From NCBI GenBank assembly GCA_963971285.1, contig OZ020265.1, positions 5,496,270 through 5,560,269 on the forward strand: 64,000 nt of DNA. Direction: 5' to 3'. Shown here in pieces: positions 1 to 10,844 of the stretch. Within the stretch, counting starts at the first letter, position 1. Each line of letters starts with the position of its first letter. The notes under the pieces were generated by a model that saw only the letters and a list, made by a program, of their open reading frames with translations, was not told the origin of the DNA and made no database searches. Origin of the DNA: Astropecten irregularis (Eukaryota; Echinodermata; Asteroidea; Paxillosida; Astropectinidae). The position numbers and the translations under genes are program-made.

Positions 1-160
1 GTGAATTCTAGATTAGAACGCCCCCAGAGTTTATTTGTTACAGTTTTGCATTAAGTCGAATTGTACAGTCATACAACGAAGAAACAGTAGTCTATTTTCA
101 CTTCAATCTGACAACACGAAAAGAAAATTCATTCCGTATAGTGATCCTCATCAACCAACT

Positions 161-3100
161 ATGGCGAGCAAACTTGCTACCGAATACAAAGCAAGCGTCC
201 AGAGAGATCTTGAGAAGTACGAGGTCTTAAAAGATCTGGATTTCTTCGTCTTGGACAACTCAATCCGAGAGAGCACGGTGGGACAGCTCCGCGGACACAC
301 CCTCGAGAACAAGTGGCAGATTTACCAGGAGGTCAAGAACTGCGGGTTTAGAAACATCATCGTGGCTTCTTTCTCTCACATGACGCGGGTAGATGACGTT
401 TTCATCAAGCAGTTGGTGGACAGAGGTGAAGATCGTGGCTGTCTCTTTGCTTTTTCTGAGATCACCGCAGGTAAATATGACTGTTGTAAACGTTAATGTG
501 ACTTTTGGTTGAGCAGTGTGTGCCTTCAAGTTGATGAAAACTAGTATTTGGGTGGGGTGGGCTGATTTTGTAGGGTTGGTTGGTTGGGTAGGGTGCGGTG
601 GGCTGGTTTTGTAGGGTTGGTTGGTTGGGTGGGGTGGGGTGGGGTAGGGTTGGTTGGTTGGGTGGGGAGGGAGGGCTGATTTTGCAGGGTTGGTTGGGTG
701 GGTGGGGTGAGCTGAATTTGTAGGGTTGGCTGGATGGTTGGTTCGGTGGGGTGGACTGGTGTCGTAGGGTTGGTTGGGTAGGTATGGACGGGCTGGTTGG
801 GGCAGGCTGGATTTGTAGGGTTGGCTGGTTGGTTGGTTGTGGTGGGCTGCATTGTTTAGGGTTGGTTGGTTGGGGTGTGGTGGGCTGCATTTGTAGGTTT
901 GTTGGGGGAGTTAGATGGGTAAGGTGGCGTGGGCTGTTAATATAGGGTTGAATGGTTGGTTGGGGTAGGGTGGGCTGGATCCGTAGGGTTTGTTGGGTGG
1001 GTAGGGATGGGCTGCTTGGGGTGGGCTGGATTTGTAGGGTTTGTTGGTTGGTTGGTTGGGGTGGGATGGTCTTGTATCGTTAGTTAGTAGGTGGGATGGA
1101 CTGGTTTCTTGGGTTGGTTGTGTATGTTGCGCTGGGCTTGTTTTGTCGGGTCGGATCTGGTAGGGTCGCCTGAGTTGGAGTATAGTCGGGGTGTGTAGGT
1201 GCGGTTTTCTTTTTGTGGGGTTTGTTGGCAGTGGGGTTCTTTGTTCAACGGTCGGTTTTCCGAATAAAGTATCAACTTAGTATATTTCGTGCATTCTCGT
1301 TTGAAGTGCCGCGTCATTTAGGTCAGTAAAGATCAGATAGCGTTGGAATTACTGTGGTTAATGCGGAGATAACATTTGTTAAATAAATTCATGTCAACAC
1401 GGACAAACGATCTTTATTTTACTAAGGTAGCATTTATTATACTTTGGTAAGAAACCAAAACAGAAATGTTTACAAGTTTACGTAAAACTTACAGGGTATG
1501 AAGATGGTGATTTTAGAAAGATACCGTTAACATTTTCGCCTGAAATGGTGTATTTATCCAGGAATCGTGTTGATCTTTTAAAAGATCAAAAATAAAAGAG
1601 AAAAGACTTAAGAAATACTGTGGCTATTTATTCACATTTTTCCATATGGGACTGAAATTTTCACAGATGACTGGTACTATATCTTCCTTGATATTTTTGC
1701 CCATGAATCTGTATTTCTTTGACCAAAAAACAACAACAAAGTATGATATTACCTTTAAGAGATAAAGCCTTTCAAGTTTTCACAAAACAAATGTTTGTCC
1801 GACTGTTTGAAAGTTTAACGGAACAAATCCATAAATGTCCGTGTTTTAAAAGTTATTTCATATGATGTTTTGGCGGAGAAATGCAGCTCTCTGGCCCTGT
1901 GTAGGTTGTGTCCCAAATCCCACGTCTTCTGAGTAGCATTTGAACAAAAACGACTGGACATTTTGGACAAGGCCAGCATAGGGCTGGATAGCTCAGACGG
2001 TATTCCTTGGTCGCGTGTTCGAGTCCCTTCGCCTGTGCTTCGTTCACTTTTAATACTTGCAGGTTCGTTATTATTTTGAACAAGATAGCATCACTTTAAA
2101 ATGAGTTAGATGGGCAAAATTGACTTGTGTTTAAAACACATTATCCCTACAGTACGACATTTAAGAGAATGAAGTGATTGCTATTGTATGACTTTTGCAT
2201 TATGTAGGTCATGGTTACTGTGTATAGTGTTACATTTCCAGCAACTTAAACCGCAAGGCCACAGAGTTATTGTACATGTTCAATGTATCCTTCCTTTGTA
2301 GCACTCTTGGGTTGGACTTTGGCTCCAATACGTATTATACACGAATTATATCTCGTGCACAAAGTTTTGTGTTTATAACCTGTGGTCTAGTTACTAGTGT
2401 ATGTGTTGCCACATCATTAAAATGCTTGTCGAACAACAATATGAGACACATTTAAGGGACACCTTTAAAGTTGAAAACGAAAGTTCATTCAATATTATTT
2501 CCTGTTTGAGTGTATTCCTATATCCGGCTTTGGTTTACACACTATTGCTTGTAAACGGAACAATCGACCGCAACAATTTTCCTTCCGTTAGGTACTCGAG
2601 GTCAATGTGGAATTTACAGGCAAAGTAAAGTGCCCCCCTCCCCCCCAAAAAAAAAAGTATGAACAGAATTGGTATGTTTTCATGTATTTAATTTTTAGTC
2701 TTTTGCATTCACTATCTCACTGGGTGTATTCTGACCAAATGTCAATGCAATCCATCCATGCATCACTGAGCAATTACAGATTATCTTGAAACATTCATTT
2801 TGCTACCATTAAACAATAGGTGATAGTTGTCATCTAAGGCAAAGTGTACACTGTCAACAATGGGAGACTTTTGAGTATCGGTCTTCGTGTCAACAGCGCA
2901 AGCGCAAGCAATTGTAAGCATGCGCGCGCAGAAGACCGATTCTTAAAAGTCTCCCCTTTCGATAACATTTTCGGTAACAAGTTGCCCAGTTAGGGCAATA
3001 CAATAATGTAATAATGAGTTTTCTTGATATTAAAAATATTTTTTAAAACACAAATGCAAATAACATTACAATTTCTTTAATTTTGTTTAATGAAATAAAT

Positions 3101-6100
3101 ACCAAAAAGGTAAGATAAAACCATAAACCATTTTGTAAAAGATCAAAAAGATTTTCAGTCGTTGTTTTACTAATTTCTGGATAAATACACCATTTCAGGC
3201 GGACAAATTTTAACGGTAGGTTTCTATCAGCACCATCATCATACCCTGTAAGTTATACGTTAATCTGTTAACATTTATGTTTTGCTTTCTTACCAAAGTA
3301 TGATACTACCTTTAAACGGTAGAGAAATTATATGTTTATTTTCATATTTTAATGAATATACACATGTTACCCATTCAAAGAATTTCCGTAGATTTTTGTT
3401 TCCCTTGGGACCAAATATGGCGCCGATCATAGCGCCATCGTGAAACCAATCATAAGGTCTGTTATTAATATTCCGAAAAACCAGTGCAAGTTGTGTACTG
3501 ATGCCATTCTTTGTTTCATCATTTTATTCTCTTTGCTAAATATTATTATATTTTTATTTGAGAGAACTTTAAAGGTATGGTACAGGATTGGAAACATACC
3601 AAAACATAATGTTCACAGATTTAGCTATAACTTCTAGGGTATTAGGATGGTGCTGGTAGCAACATACCGTTAAAATAGTTTTACCTGATGGTTTATCTAT
3701 CCATAAATTATTAAAAAATACAGAGAACAGTTTTGATATTAGGGTAAGATCAAAAGCATTCTTTATGTTTTATAAGAAATATTGAGTCGGATTTTGCTTT
3801 TTTCTCGTGACTCGGATGTCCGATTGATCTCAAATGTTCACAGGTTTATTATTCCATGTACATGCTGGATTAGACAAAGTGTGGGTACTGCTCTGTGGCC
3901 AATATAACTAATCATGTATAACCTTTGGACCAATATCTATAATGTATAATCGTATGTTGCTCACCCAGAGATATTATTCTTGCTACATATTAACAGGAAC
4001 AAAGAAACGGATTCCTGATACAGAGCGAGTTCCCATCGGACTGAGCAAGCTGAAGGAGCTCGGCCTCTGGAATGTCATTCTAGAAGTGGACCTGGGAGAC
4101 GGGGTCTACGACTTCACCAAGTTCACCATGAACGACCTCCGGGCGCTGGTCAAGAAGTGGATCCTCTGGATCTACGATAACCTCAATCAGGAAGCCAAGG
4201 TGCTGGTCAATCTTCGCGACATGTCAGACGTCATGTCCGTGAATCCAGAAAGGGTCTTCCAGCTTGTGGAGTACCTGGCTACCATGGAGGCTGGTGTTCG
4301 TCCCTTTGGCTTGATCTTTGAAGAGATGCGAGGGCTGTGTGTCCCGGAAGAATGCGTAAACTGGACCAGGTTCATTCGGAAAGTCATGGACGCCAACGAC
4401 TGGAAAGGGAAGTTACTGGTCCACGTCCATGAGAAGTATGGTTTCGCTGACATCACTCAGCTCCAGGTTTGTAAATGTTTTATTGTTTGATTGTTTTATT
4501 CCATTAATTGTCAGTTGAAGATATAAAGCCAAGAACATTGACTTAAGCGGGATTGGGACCTGCGACATACAGAATACTGTATCTAACTGAGCCTTCAAAC
4601 CGTATGGAAGCCGTGTTATAAGTTTTGATATGTGTGTGGCTTCGTGATTTCTAACTTGCAATAGAACACAAATATGGCTGTGTACTTTGCCGATAATCAA
4701 AATATTCCAGAGGTCACAGACTCGACTCCAGCCTCGACTCCTGCCTCCTGCCTCAATCAAACAACAACAACAATAACCGAAAACCATTGAAATTGCTACA
4801 TGTGTGGGAATAGCTGTCTCATTTAAGATCTTGCTAATATCAAACAAATGTGGGTGTTTGGTTTAACTCTTTTCTGGATAAATTCAGGATTTTGGGCAGA
4901 ACAGATTTGCACAGTATGTTTCTACCTTTACCGTCTTTTATACCCTGTTACTGTAAATCTGGTTTTATTCCAATGTTATTATACACACCCTTCAAATTAG
5001 TCACTCCACTTTGTGACTTTTTTAAATTTCAATTCTAACAAGTCATGTAAAACAGGTATTTTTTTTTCCACAATTGAAAGTAAATCCAAATGGGCAGGCT
5101 GCAATCTTATTCATCCCATTCGTGCTGTTACATAGTATGCATGATATCTTGAACATATATCGTGAGTAATCTTTGCGCAGTGGCACCCGACGTTGTTATT
5201 TGACTGGTAGGTTTCGTTCATAAGCGTGATTTATTTGTATGACTTAGTCGAACATCACAAGAAGTCAGACAAGTACAAACTTCTCGACCGTTGATTGTTC
5301 AAAAGAAGTAAAACCGAGTTTATAAGTTTGTACAGCAATCCGTAAGAGAATAGGAATTTATCTGGATATAAAACACTACCAGTAGACAAGCTAATTCTAA
5401 GCCTTGGAAGACGGAAAAGAAGAGTTTTGACACGCAAGACCAGAAAAGGAGTCGTCCCGGTATTTTATCTGGCAGGAACTCAACGCCCGATCAAAAGGTT
5501 AGAGCGGGATTTGAACACGAGCCACATAAATATAAGGCCACAGGATGTATAAACACTTCAATCATAAACAAATCATTGTGTCCCTTTCAGTGTCTGGTTA
5601 ATGGTTGCCATGGTACCTGGGGAAGCATCTGTATCGAGGGTGCTGCTATGGGCAACGCATCCACCTGCGTCACCCTCATGAATCTCATCCGACTTGGCAA
5701 CAAGAAGGTCCTTGAGACTTACAACTGCTCCTACCTTCGGAAGGCTGCCATCAATGTGACTAGGCTCACCACCGGCCAGGACCCCCACATCAAGCAGCCC
5801 GTGTATGGGGCACGAGCCCTGGATTTCGTCTTCAATATGACCGCGGAGGAGTTCGACTTGGCTGACTTCTTCGGAGAGAAGGCTCCGTTAAGAATCACCT
5901 CCTTGGCTTCTGATGAGATGATTCGAGCACGTATGGTTGAGCTGTACGGGGAGGATCCCAGTTTCACCATAGACCAGGCTCATAAAATGAAGGAAGTCAT
6001 GTTGGAAGACCTACGAAATAACAGGTACGTAATATTTGGCAATAAGGATTCCTCTAATACAGGAATTTTGCTTTGTTGGTGTGCAAAGGTTCAAACACAC

Positions 6101-7153
6101 AAGAAAATGCAGACAAGTGCTTACACATGTAAATAATAATAACAAAACAAATCGACAGTTTATTAAAACATATACAATAAAAATAATTTGTTCTTTGTTC
6201 ACCTTGTCAATGACTTAAAATTCAGTCAGTTTTCCTCTTCGTTTTTGAATGTTTAAATTGGATAAATACTAGATTTGCATATTTTATCCAAGAAACCCCT
6301 AATTACGCCGTAATTTTCAGGCAATAATATACAAATTACTGATGCTTTTGGCTACAGTTTGTCGAAGTTGATAATGTTATTGTCGTCTGCATGTTTTGAA
6401 GTAGAGCGCCCTCTTTGGCCAGCTTTGGGGAACAGTTTCGCCATTTCTGATTCGGCGGACCAGAAACTTCTGAGATTTTCCGAAAATAAGAGGATATTGG
6501 TTGCTAATAACATTGTTTTCCTCTTAATCCATTGTGCGAAGATACAACAATTGTTTTAGAGAAAAAAAAATCAGAGCTACAACTTGTAATCATTTTGGAT
6601 GACATAAACGGTTTAAAGCCAATATTGCAAGAATTGTCAATGACGTTTCTCTACCAAGTATTGATTTGTTATGATTGTTAAAATTTTCGTTTATGCTTGC
6701 AGGAAAGAAGAATACATGAGCTCAGTGGGCCTTGCTGTGCTCTTCGATCGAGCTGGCGGCAAGATCACCGAGAAGATGCGAGACGCTATTGCACAGATGG
6801 AGCTCACGAACGCCCATGCCAAGGACATGATCGCCCATGTTCGTAAGATCTGGGATACCTGGGATATGAAGGATGAAGTTCAGGGAGACGAGATGTTGGA
6901 GTACGACTCCTTCTACAATGGCTTCATGGCGCCCTACTTCTCCTGCTATCGCTGCCAAGACACCAAGAAAGCCATGCAAGCTATTGACATGGACGAGGAT
7001 GGTCAGGTAGACTGGAGTGAGTTCATGGTGTACCTGAAGTGGGCTCTGAACGAGTACCCTGACGTCTCTAGCACTGAGGACCTCCTTGATATCACGTTCA
7101 GAAAGGGAATTATCCCTGCCATGCGTGACGAGGTTGTCAAGACCGGCCAATAA
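161..7153 (+). CDS. HMGL-like TIM-barrel protein with C-terminal EF-hand (4 exons)
   Basis: Exons 161-470, 3997-4466, 5591-6024 and 6703-7153 join in phase with GT-AG introns and give about 554 residues. The start at 161 has a good Kozak context (A at -3, G at +4); an upstream in-frame Met at 35 looks like 5'UTR. Residues about 32-37 (DNSIRES) match the first strand of HMG-CoA-lyase/aldolase-type TIM barrels. H246-V-H248 matches the metal-binding HxH, and exon 3 carries the glycine-rich GNA strand (EGAAMGNAST). Residues 500-511 (DMDEDGQVDWSE) form a canonical calcium-binding EF-hand loop. By family an aldol-cleavage or condensation enzyme is plausible, but the substrate is unknown. No signal peptide or membrane segment is evident, so it is probably cytosolic. 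Calcium control is inference. The gene looks intact and is the clearest host gene in the window. Confidence 0.88.
541..1110 (+). repeat. G-rich degenerate minisatellite in intron 1
   Basis: About ten degenerate units of roughly 55-60 bp, each with runs of GGTTGG and GGGTGGGGTGGG around a TTTGTAGGG core. The G-rich strand is the transcribed sense strand, so intron 1 RNA has repeated GGG tracts able to form G-quadruplexes. The proline-rich minus-strand reading frames here are a by-product of the repeat. Confidence 0.85.
1431..1580 (+). repeat. Dispersed MITE-like repeat, partial copy
   Basis: Contains the recurring block with cagaaatgtttacaagttta, a gggtatgaagatggtg segment and tgaaatggtgtatttatcca. 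The same block recurs in both orientations throughout the first 17 kb. Confidence 0.65.
1970..2045 (+). repeat. tRNA-like fragment, probable SINE remnant
   Basis: GGATAGCTCAGACGG resembles a pol III A-box, and TCGCGTGTTCGAGTCCC, about 30 bases on, resembles a B-box/T-arm. The spacing is too short for a full tRNA and no acceptor stem pairs, so this is a tRNA-derived repeat rather than a tRNA gene. Confidence 0.4.
2862..2955. repeat. Short hairpin MITE (GGGAGACTTT ends)
   Basis: The ends GGGAGACTTTTGAG and CTTAAAAGTCTCCC are inverted, and the inner arms share ATCGGTCTTC/GAAGACCGAT. The centre is rich in GCGCAAGCGC-type sequence. The hairpin at 9155-9290 is a related copy. Confidence 0.6.
3100..3330 (-). 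repeat. Dispersed MITE-like repeat, reverse copy
   Basis: Reverse-strand copy of the family at 3568-3925. It shares taatttctggataaatacac, the cagcaccatcatcatacc segment and the closing actacctttaaacggt. It lies in intron 1 of the TIM-barrel gene. Confidence 0.65.
3568..3925 (+). repeat. Dispersed MITE-like repeat, near full-length copy
   Basis: Starts at tttaaaggtatggtacagg and ends near catgtataacctttgg, so the ends are roughly inverted (TTTAAAGGTA with TACCTTTAAA in better copies). It is non-coding. The inner blocks tgagtcggattttgcttttttctcgtgac and ccatgtacatg are shared with the other copies. Confidence 0.65.
5480..5545 (-). repeat. tRNA-like fragment (reverse)
   Basis: On the minus strand GTGTTCAAATCCCGCTCTAA resembles a tRNA T-arm/B-box. 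No complete cloverleaf is visible, so a SINE remnant is most likely. Confidence 0.3.
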
Positions 7154-8520
7154 ATAGTCTTCTTGAATCCCAATAGTGAAGTTCTACCATTAACTTGACA
7201 TAACTAATCAGGTTTGACATTTAAACTATAGCCACTACCTTTAAATCGTTCTTTGCTCTACATTACTTTTTCCGAGTAATTGTAATTGAGTTTTCTGGTG
7301 TTGTTAAAAGTGGACTTTACAGTGATGTAGACAAGCTTTAGTTTTTTGGAGAACTTTTAGAAAGACAGAAAAAATGATATTTTTGCTTTTTGAGCATATA
7401 CAACAATTATTACAAACATAGTTTTGATTGAGTCGAATTGAATTGAATGTAATTGAAAACATAAAAATTGTAATTACACTTTTATATTATGATTTATTGT
7501 TATTATGGTTATAGTTATATTTATTATTATTTTCTGTTCATATCCATAAGATGATCCTTTGGATAATATCGATCTAATCGCTTTTTCTCGGATTCGTACT
7601 GCAAACTGAATAAAGATAATTGATCCTTAGGGACACCACAAACATATGGCTGATTGTTTATAAGAGTGCCAGTACGATATTCCGGAGGTCGCTGGTTCCA
7701 ATCCTGCCCAGACAATTTTTCTTTTTTCACTTGCCACTAATTTAAAATCCAGTCTATTCCTTCGTGGTTATTTGATGATCAAATGGAAATATGAAAACAA
7801 ATATACAGTATCCTGTTAGACTTAAGAATCCGGGAGAGTTGGAGTGTTAACCGTATAATGAGTGACAACTAGAAATATGGTTTTAGTTACCTTCACTACA
7901 TGTTCCGTCGTATTTAACATCTTGAAAAATTTAACAGCAATGCGAATACAATCACCGTTCATGTAAGTTCATCACTATGTGAGCACAAAGATCAAGCAGC
8001 AAACCATTTCAAATAGTATCATTGTCTATATAATGTGCTCGCAGGAGAGACACCAGTGTTTTCTATCCATGATTATTTCGGTGTTAGTTAGATTGTAAAG
8101 ACTTCGCTGAAACAATTTGATGTAAGAGATTTAAACTGAATAAATCACTTTGACTGTTATCATACAACAACAATTATATTCTGAGTTCCCACTTGAGTAA
8201 AAGGTCTATTTAAAAACCTTACTCTAGGCTCCTCCTTAGGCTTCGTTTCAATCATTTTCAAACATTGAAAAACAAAATGGGATATACCTCTTGATTAAAC
8301 ATACGTTGAGAGTTGTATGATTTCCAAGGCCTCCAAAAAAGTATATTGAGTTTGAGACAGAAAATGGACTCAACAGTGCAAACAGTCACCATGGGAAATC
8401 TTGGTTCATCAGATGCTGGTTTTTCAAGGAAATCAAGATTTGGTGTCTTTTCCAAAGATCGTTCGTCCGAACAACCATAAAAGACACCCTCACTTGAGTT
8501 GTTGTAGTTATCACCTTTCA
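7154..8520. other. Intergenic stretch with no gene recognised
   Basis: AT-rich 3' flank of the TIM-barrel gene. I see no convincing exon. A tRNA-like piece lies at about 7640-7720 (GGTCGCTGGTTCCAATCC), similar in style to those at 1.98 kb and 14.4 kb, probably a SINE fragment. Confidence 0.5.
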
Positions 8521-8818
8521 CTCAAGGTATGAGTGTGGTGCTGGTAGAAACATACTGTTATAATATTTTCACCTGAAATACTGTATTTATCCAGAAATAA
8601 GTAAAACAAAGACCGAAAACAGTTTTGATCTCGGGGTAAGATCAAAAGCATTCTTCATGTTTTATAAGAACAAATGAGTCGGTTTCGCTTTTTTCTCGTG
8701 ACACAGATGTCCGATTTAGCTCAAATGTTCACGAGCATATCATTCCATGTACATGTTTAATCAGGCAAAGTATGAATGTTGTCCTGTGACCTTTACCAAT
8801 CATGTAGTGTACCTTTAA
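8521..8818 (+). repeat. Dispersed MITE-like repeat, 5'-truncated copy
   Basis: Shares the gtggtgctggtagaaacata, tttatccagaaataagtaaa and ttccatgtacatg blocks and closes with gtagtgtacctttaaac, the inverted counterpart of the TTTAAAGGTAC start seen in other copies. Confidence 0.65.
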
Positions 8819-8849
8819 ACATGTGTCCTAGTATAATTCCGTCTTCAGG

Positions 8850-9155
8850 CTTAGACCAGAGTACTTTCGGTGTTCCTGGTCATTATCGGCAAATGAGAAG
8901 ACAATTGCGTCATACCATTTCGCATGAAACTGCACGGCAACTCACTTCATGTGCAAGCAAATGTAAACAGGCTTCAGGTGAATAAAAATGATCGCCTTTT
9001 TTTTATTCCATTCTAACAGCATTCAATTTCACAACGTTTTATAGCAGCGTGCTAAATTGGATGCCGGTTTTTCACGGCTAAACTGAACGACTATTGGATA
9101 TAATTGAGAACAATGCTATACAAATACGGATGTATTGAAGTGAAATCGAGTAATC
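8850..9155 (+). repeat. Degenerate copy of the 1.06-kb TA-flanked element
   Basis: Related over about 300 bp to the element at 45451-46513, sharing ggtcattatcggcaaatgag, gctaaactgaacgac and tacaaatacggatg. Its far end is interrupted by the hairpin at 9155-9290. Confidence 0.55.
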
Positions 9156-9290
9156 GACACTTTGGAGAACCGGTCTTCAAGTCAACAGCGCACGCGCACG
9201 CACAACAGCGCAGGCGCAAAACAACGCGCTCATGCTCAGAATTGAGTGCGCGCGTGCGCTGTTGACTTGAAGACCGGTTCTCCAAAGTCT
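9155..9290. repeat. Hairpin MITE, long near-perfect arms
   Basis: Arms of about 45 bp, with GGAGAACCGGTCTTCAAGTC pairing with GACTTGAAGACCGGTTCTCC and continuing into CAACAGCGCACGCGC. The loop is about 40 bp. Same family as 2862-2955, inserted in a degenerate older element. Confidence 0.7.
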
Positions 9291-9675
9291 CCCATGGTGT
9301 ATCACGAGAGGGCGTGTTGCAGAATTGAATAAGATGTAGAATCTCCTGCATAATTATTAGTATAACGCAAGGGTTAATTTACGAACATGCTCAGTTAGGC
9401 ATTGTTCCCGGTTGAATGATGTCACTAATTTCACGTACTTCACGAACATTTCAAAGAACACAAATCCTTTAAAATTTCCAAAAATAGCTGGAACATAAAT
9501 TGTTTACTTAATTATTATATTAACATGGCATAGGACATTAGTCAGACTTTTTTACTTGGGTCGTGCACAAACTTTACTTACCTATTCTAAATATTCGGTC
9601 AATCAATTATACCTATAATAGTTTTCCCCACAAACAAGCATCAAAGTCTCCCTCCAGAAACTGTCAGTCATTCTT

Positions 9676-9830
9676 AAAGGTACAGTATAGGATTTGTAAC
9701 ATACCTTAAACAGAAATGTTCACAGATTTACGTTATACGTATACCCTTCAGGATATGAAGATGGTGTTGGTAGAAACATACCGTTAAAATATTTTCACCC
9801 GAAATGCTGTATTTTAGCCAGAAATTATGA
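9676..9830 (+). repeat. Dispersed MITE-like repeat, partial copy
   Basis: Begins cttaaaggtacagtatagg and runs to the tttagccagaaatta block, then breaks off into unrelated sequence (gacacgcgcctggcg). Confidence 0.6.
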
Positions 9831-10009
9831 CACGCGCCTGGCGTGCGCCCCACGCGGAGATTCACAAAGCCTAATACGTTTCCAGTCACATCACAAACAC
9901 AATGCTCTCAAAGATAATTCATTGTTCACTTCGAAAGTCACATACCTAAATGAAATCAATAACCTCATTCAAGGCTAGCTTGCTTTGTATCCGCGGCCCC
10001 ATTGCTATA

Positions 10010-10345
10010 CTTTCACTGTGAAATGTGTACAATGAACACTGCTTTAAAGCCAGGGACAACTTGTGGATACAACCTTATGGACATCCGAGTCATGAGAAAA
10101 CAGCGAAATAAAACAACTCATGTTTTCGTATAAAACATAAATAATAATGTTGATGTAACTCCAAGATCAAAACTGTTTTCAGTCTTTACTAATTTCTGGA
10201 TTAATACACCATTTCAGGCGGAAGTATTTCCACGGTATGTTTCTACCAGCTCCATCTTCATATCCTGAAAGTTATGCGTAAATCTTTGATCATTTCTGTC
10301 TGGGTATGTTACCAATCTTGTACTGTACCCTTAGACCTTTATTCC
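10010..10345 (-). repeat. Dispersed MITE-like repeat, reverse copy
   Basis: Reverse-oriented copy with gagtcatgagaaaacagcg, gatcaaaactgttttcagtc, ggattaatacaccatttcag and closing cttgtactgtacccttag. Confidence 0.65.
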
Positions 10346-10592
10346 TGATCAAAAAGTGATCATTTAGTTGGTACCTTTACAATAGGTTTATAGCAGCAAT
10401 TACATACAAAACAAGTTGCCTGATGTCGGTCAAATGAAGAAATGGAACATTGTTGTGCAATAATAGTGTCCATAAATCATTTAACTAAAGTCCAATCAGT
10501 ACATTGTAGGATCCATGTTGGGGACGTTGGGTACATTCTAATTTTTCACGAACCATTTTGAGAAACTTAATAAGTTCTGATTGAAGACTTAC

Positions 10593-10844
10593 CATTGCTT
10601 GCTGTTGTCGGCAGGTTGTTCTTTCGGCAGTTTTGTCTGAAAGATACAAATGCTTTGTCTCGGAGCATCATCAGCATCATCACCTGGTTCAGCTATGGTC
10701 AGGGCACCGCACAACTCTCCATCCCATGTACGCGAACGAGCAGCATAGAGTAAATGGTCGCCACACAAAGCTGTACGATGAAAACCCCTAAAACAGACGT
10801 CTGGATCCGCATTTTGAATCAAAACAGCCTCGCAGTTATGCGAG
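10593..10844 (-). pseudogene. Orphan coding-exon-like segment, family not recognised
   Basis: On the minus strand an acceptor (tttgcag) at 10845 and a donor (GTAAGT) at 10592 bracket an 84-codon open stretch that includes the segments DPDVCFRGFHRTALCG and ARSRTWDGELCG. The composition looks protein-like, and the RTWDGEL run recalls a beta-propeller strand, but I cannot assign a family. The upstream half of this exon (10742-10844) recurs at 13332-13440, where the donor side is cut off by the tandem-duplication junction. I see no partner exons nearby, so it is either an exon of a gene lost from the array or a captured fragment. Confidence 0.4.

Noticed and set aside
462-890. Proline/threonine-rich minus-strand ORFs
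   Set aside because: Translation of the G-rich minisatellite; no splice or start support.
1970-2045. Functional tRNA gene
   Set aside because: A- and B-box-like motifs are too close and no acceptor stem pairs. Same decision for 5.5, 7.65 and 14.4 kb.
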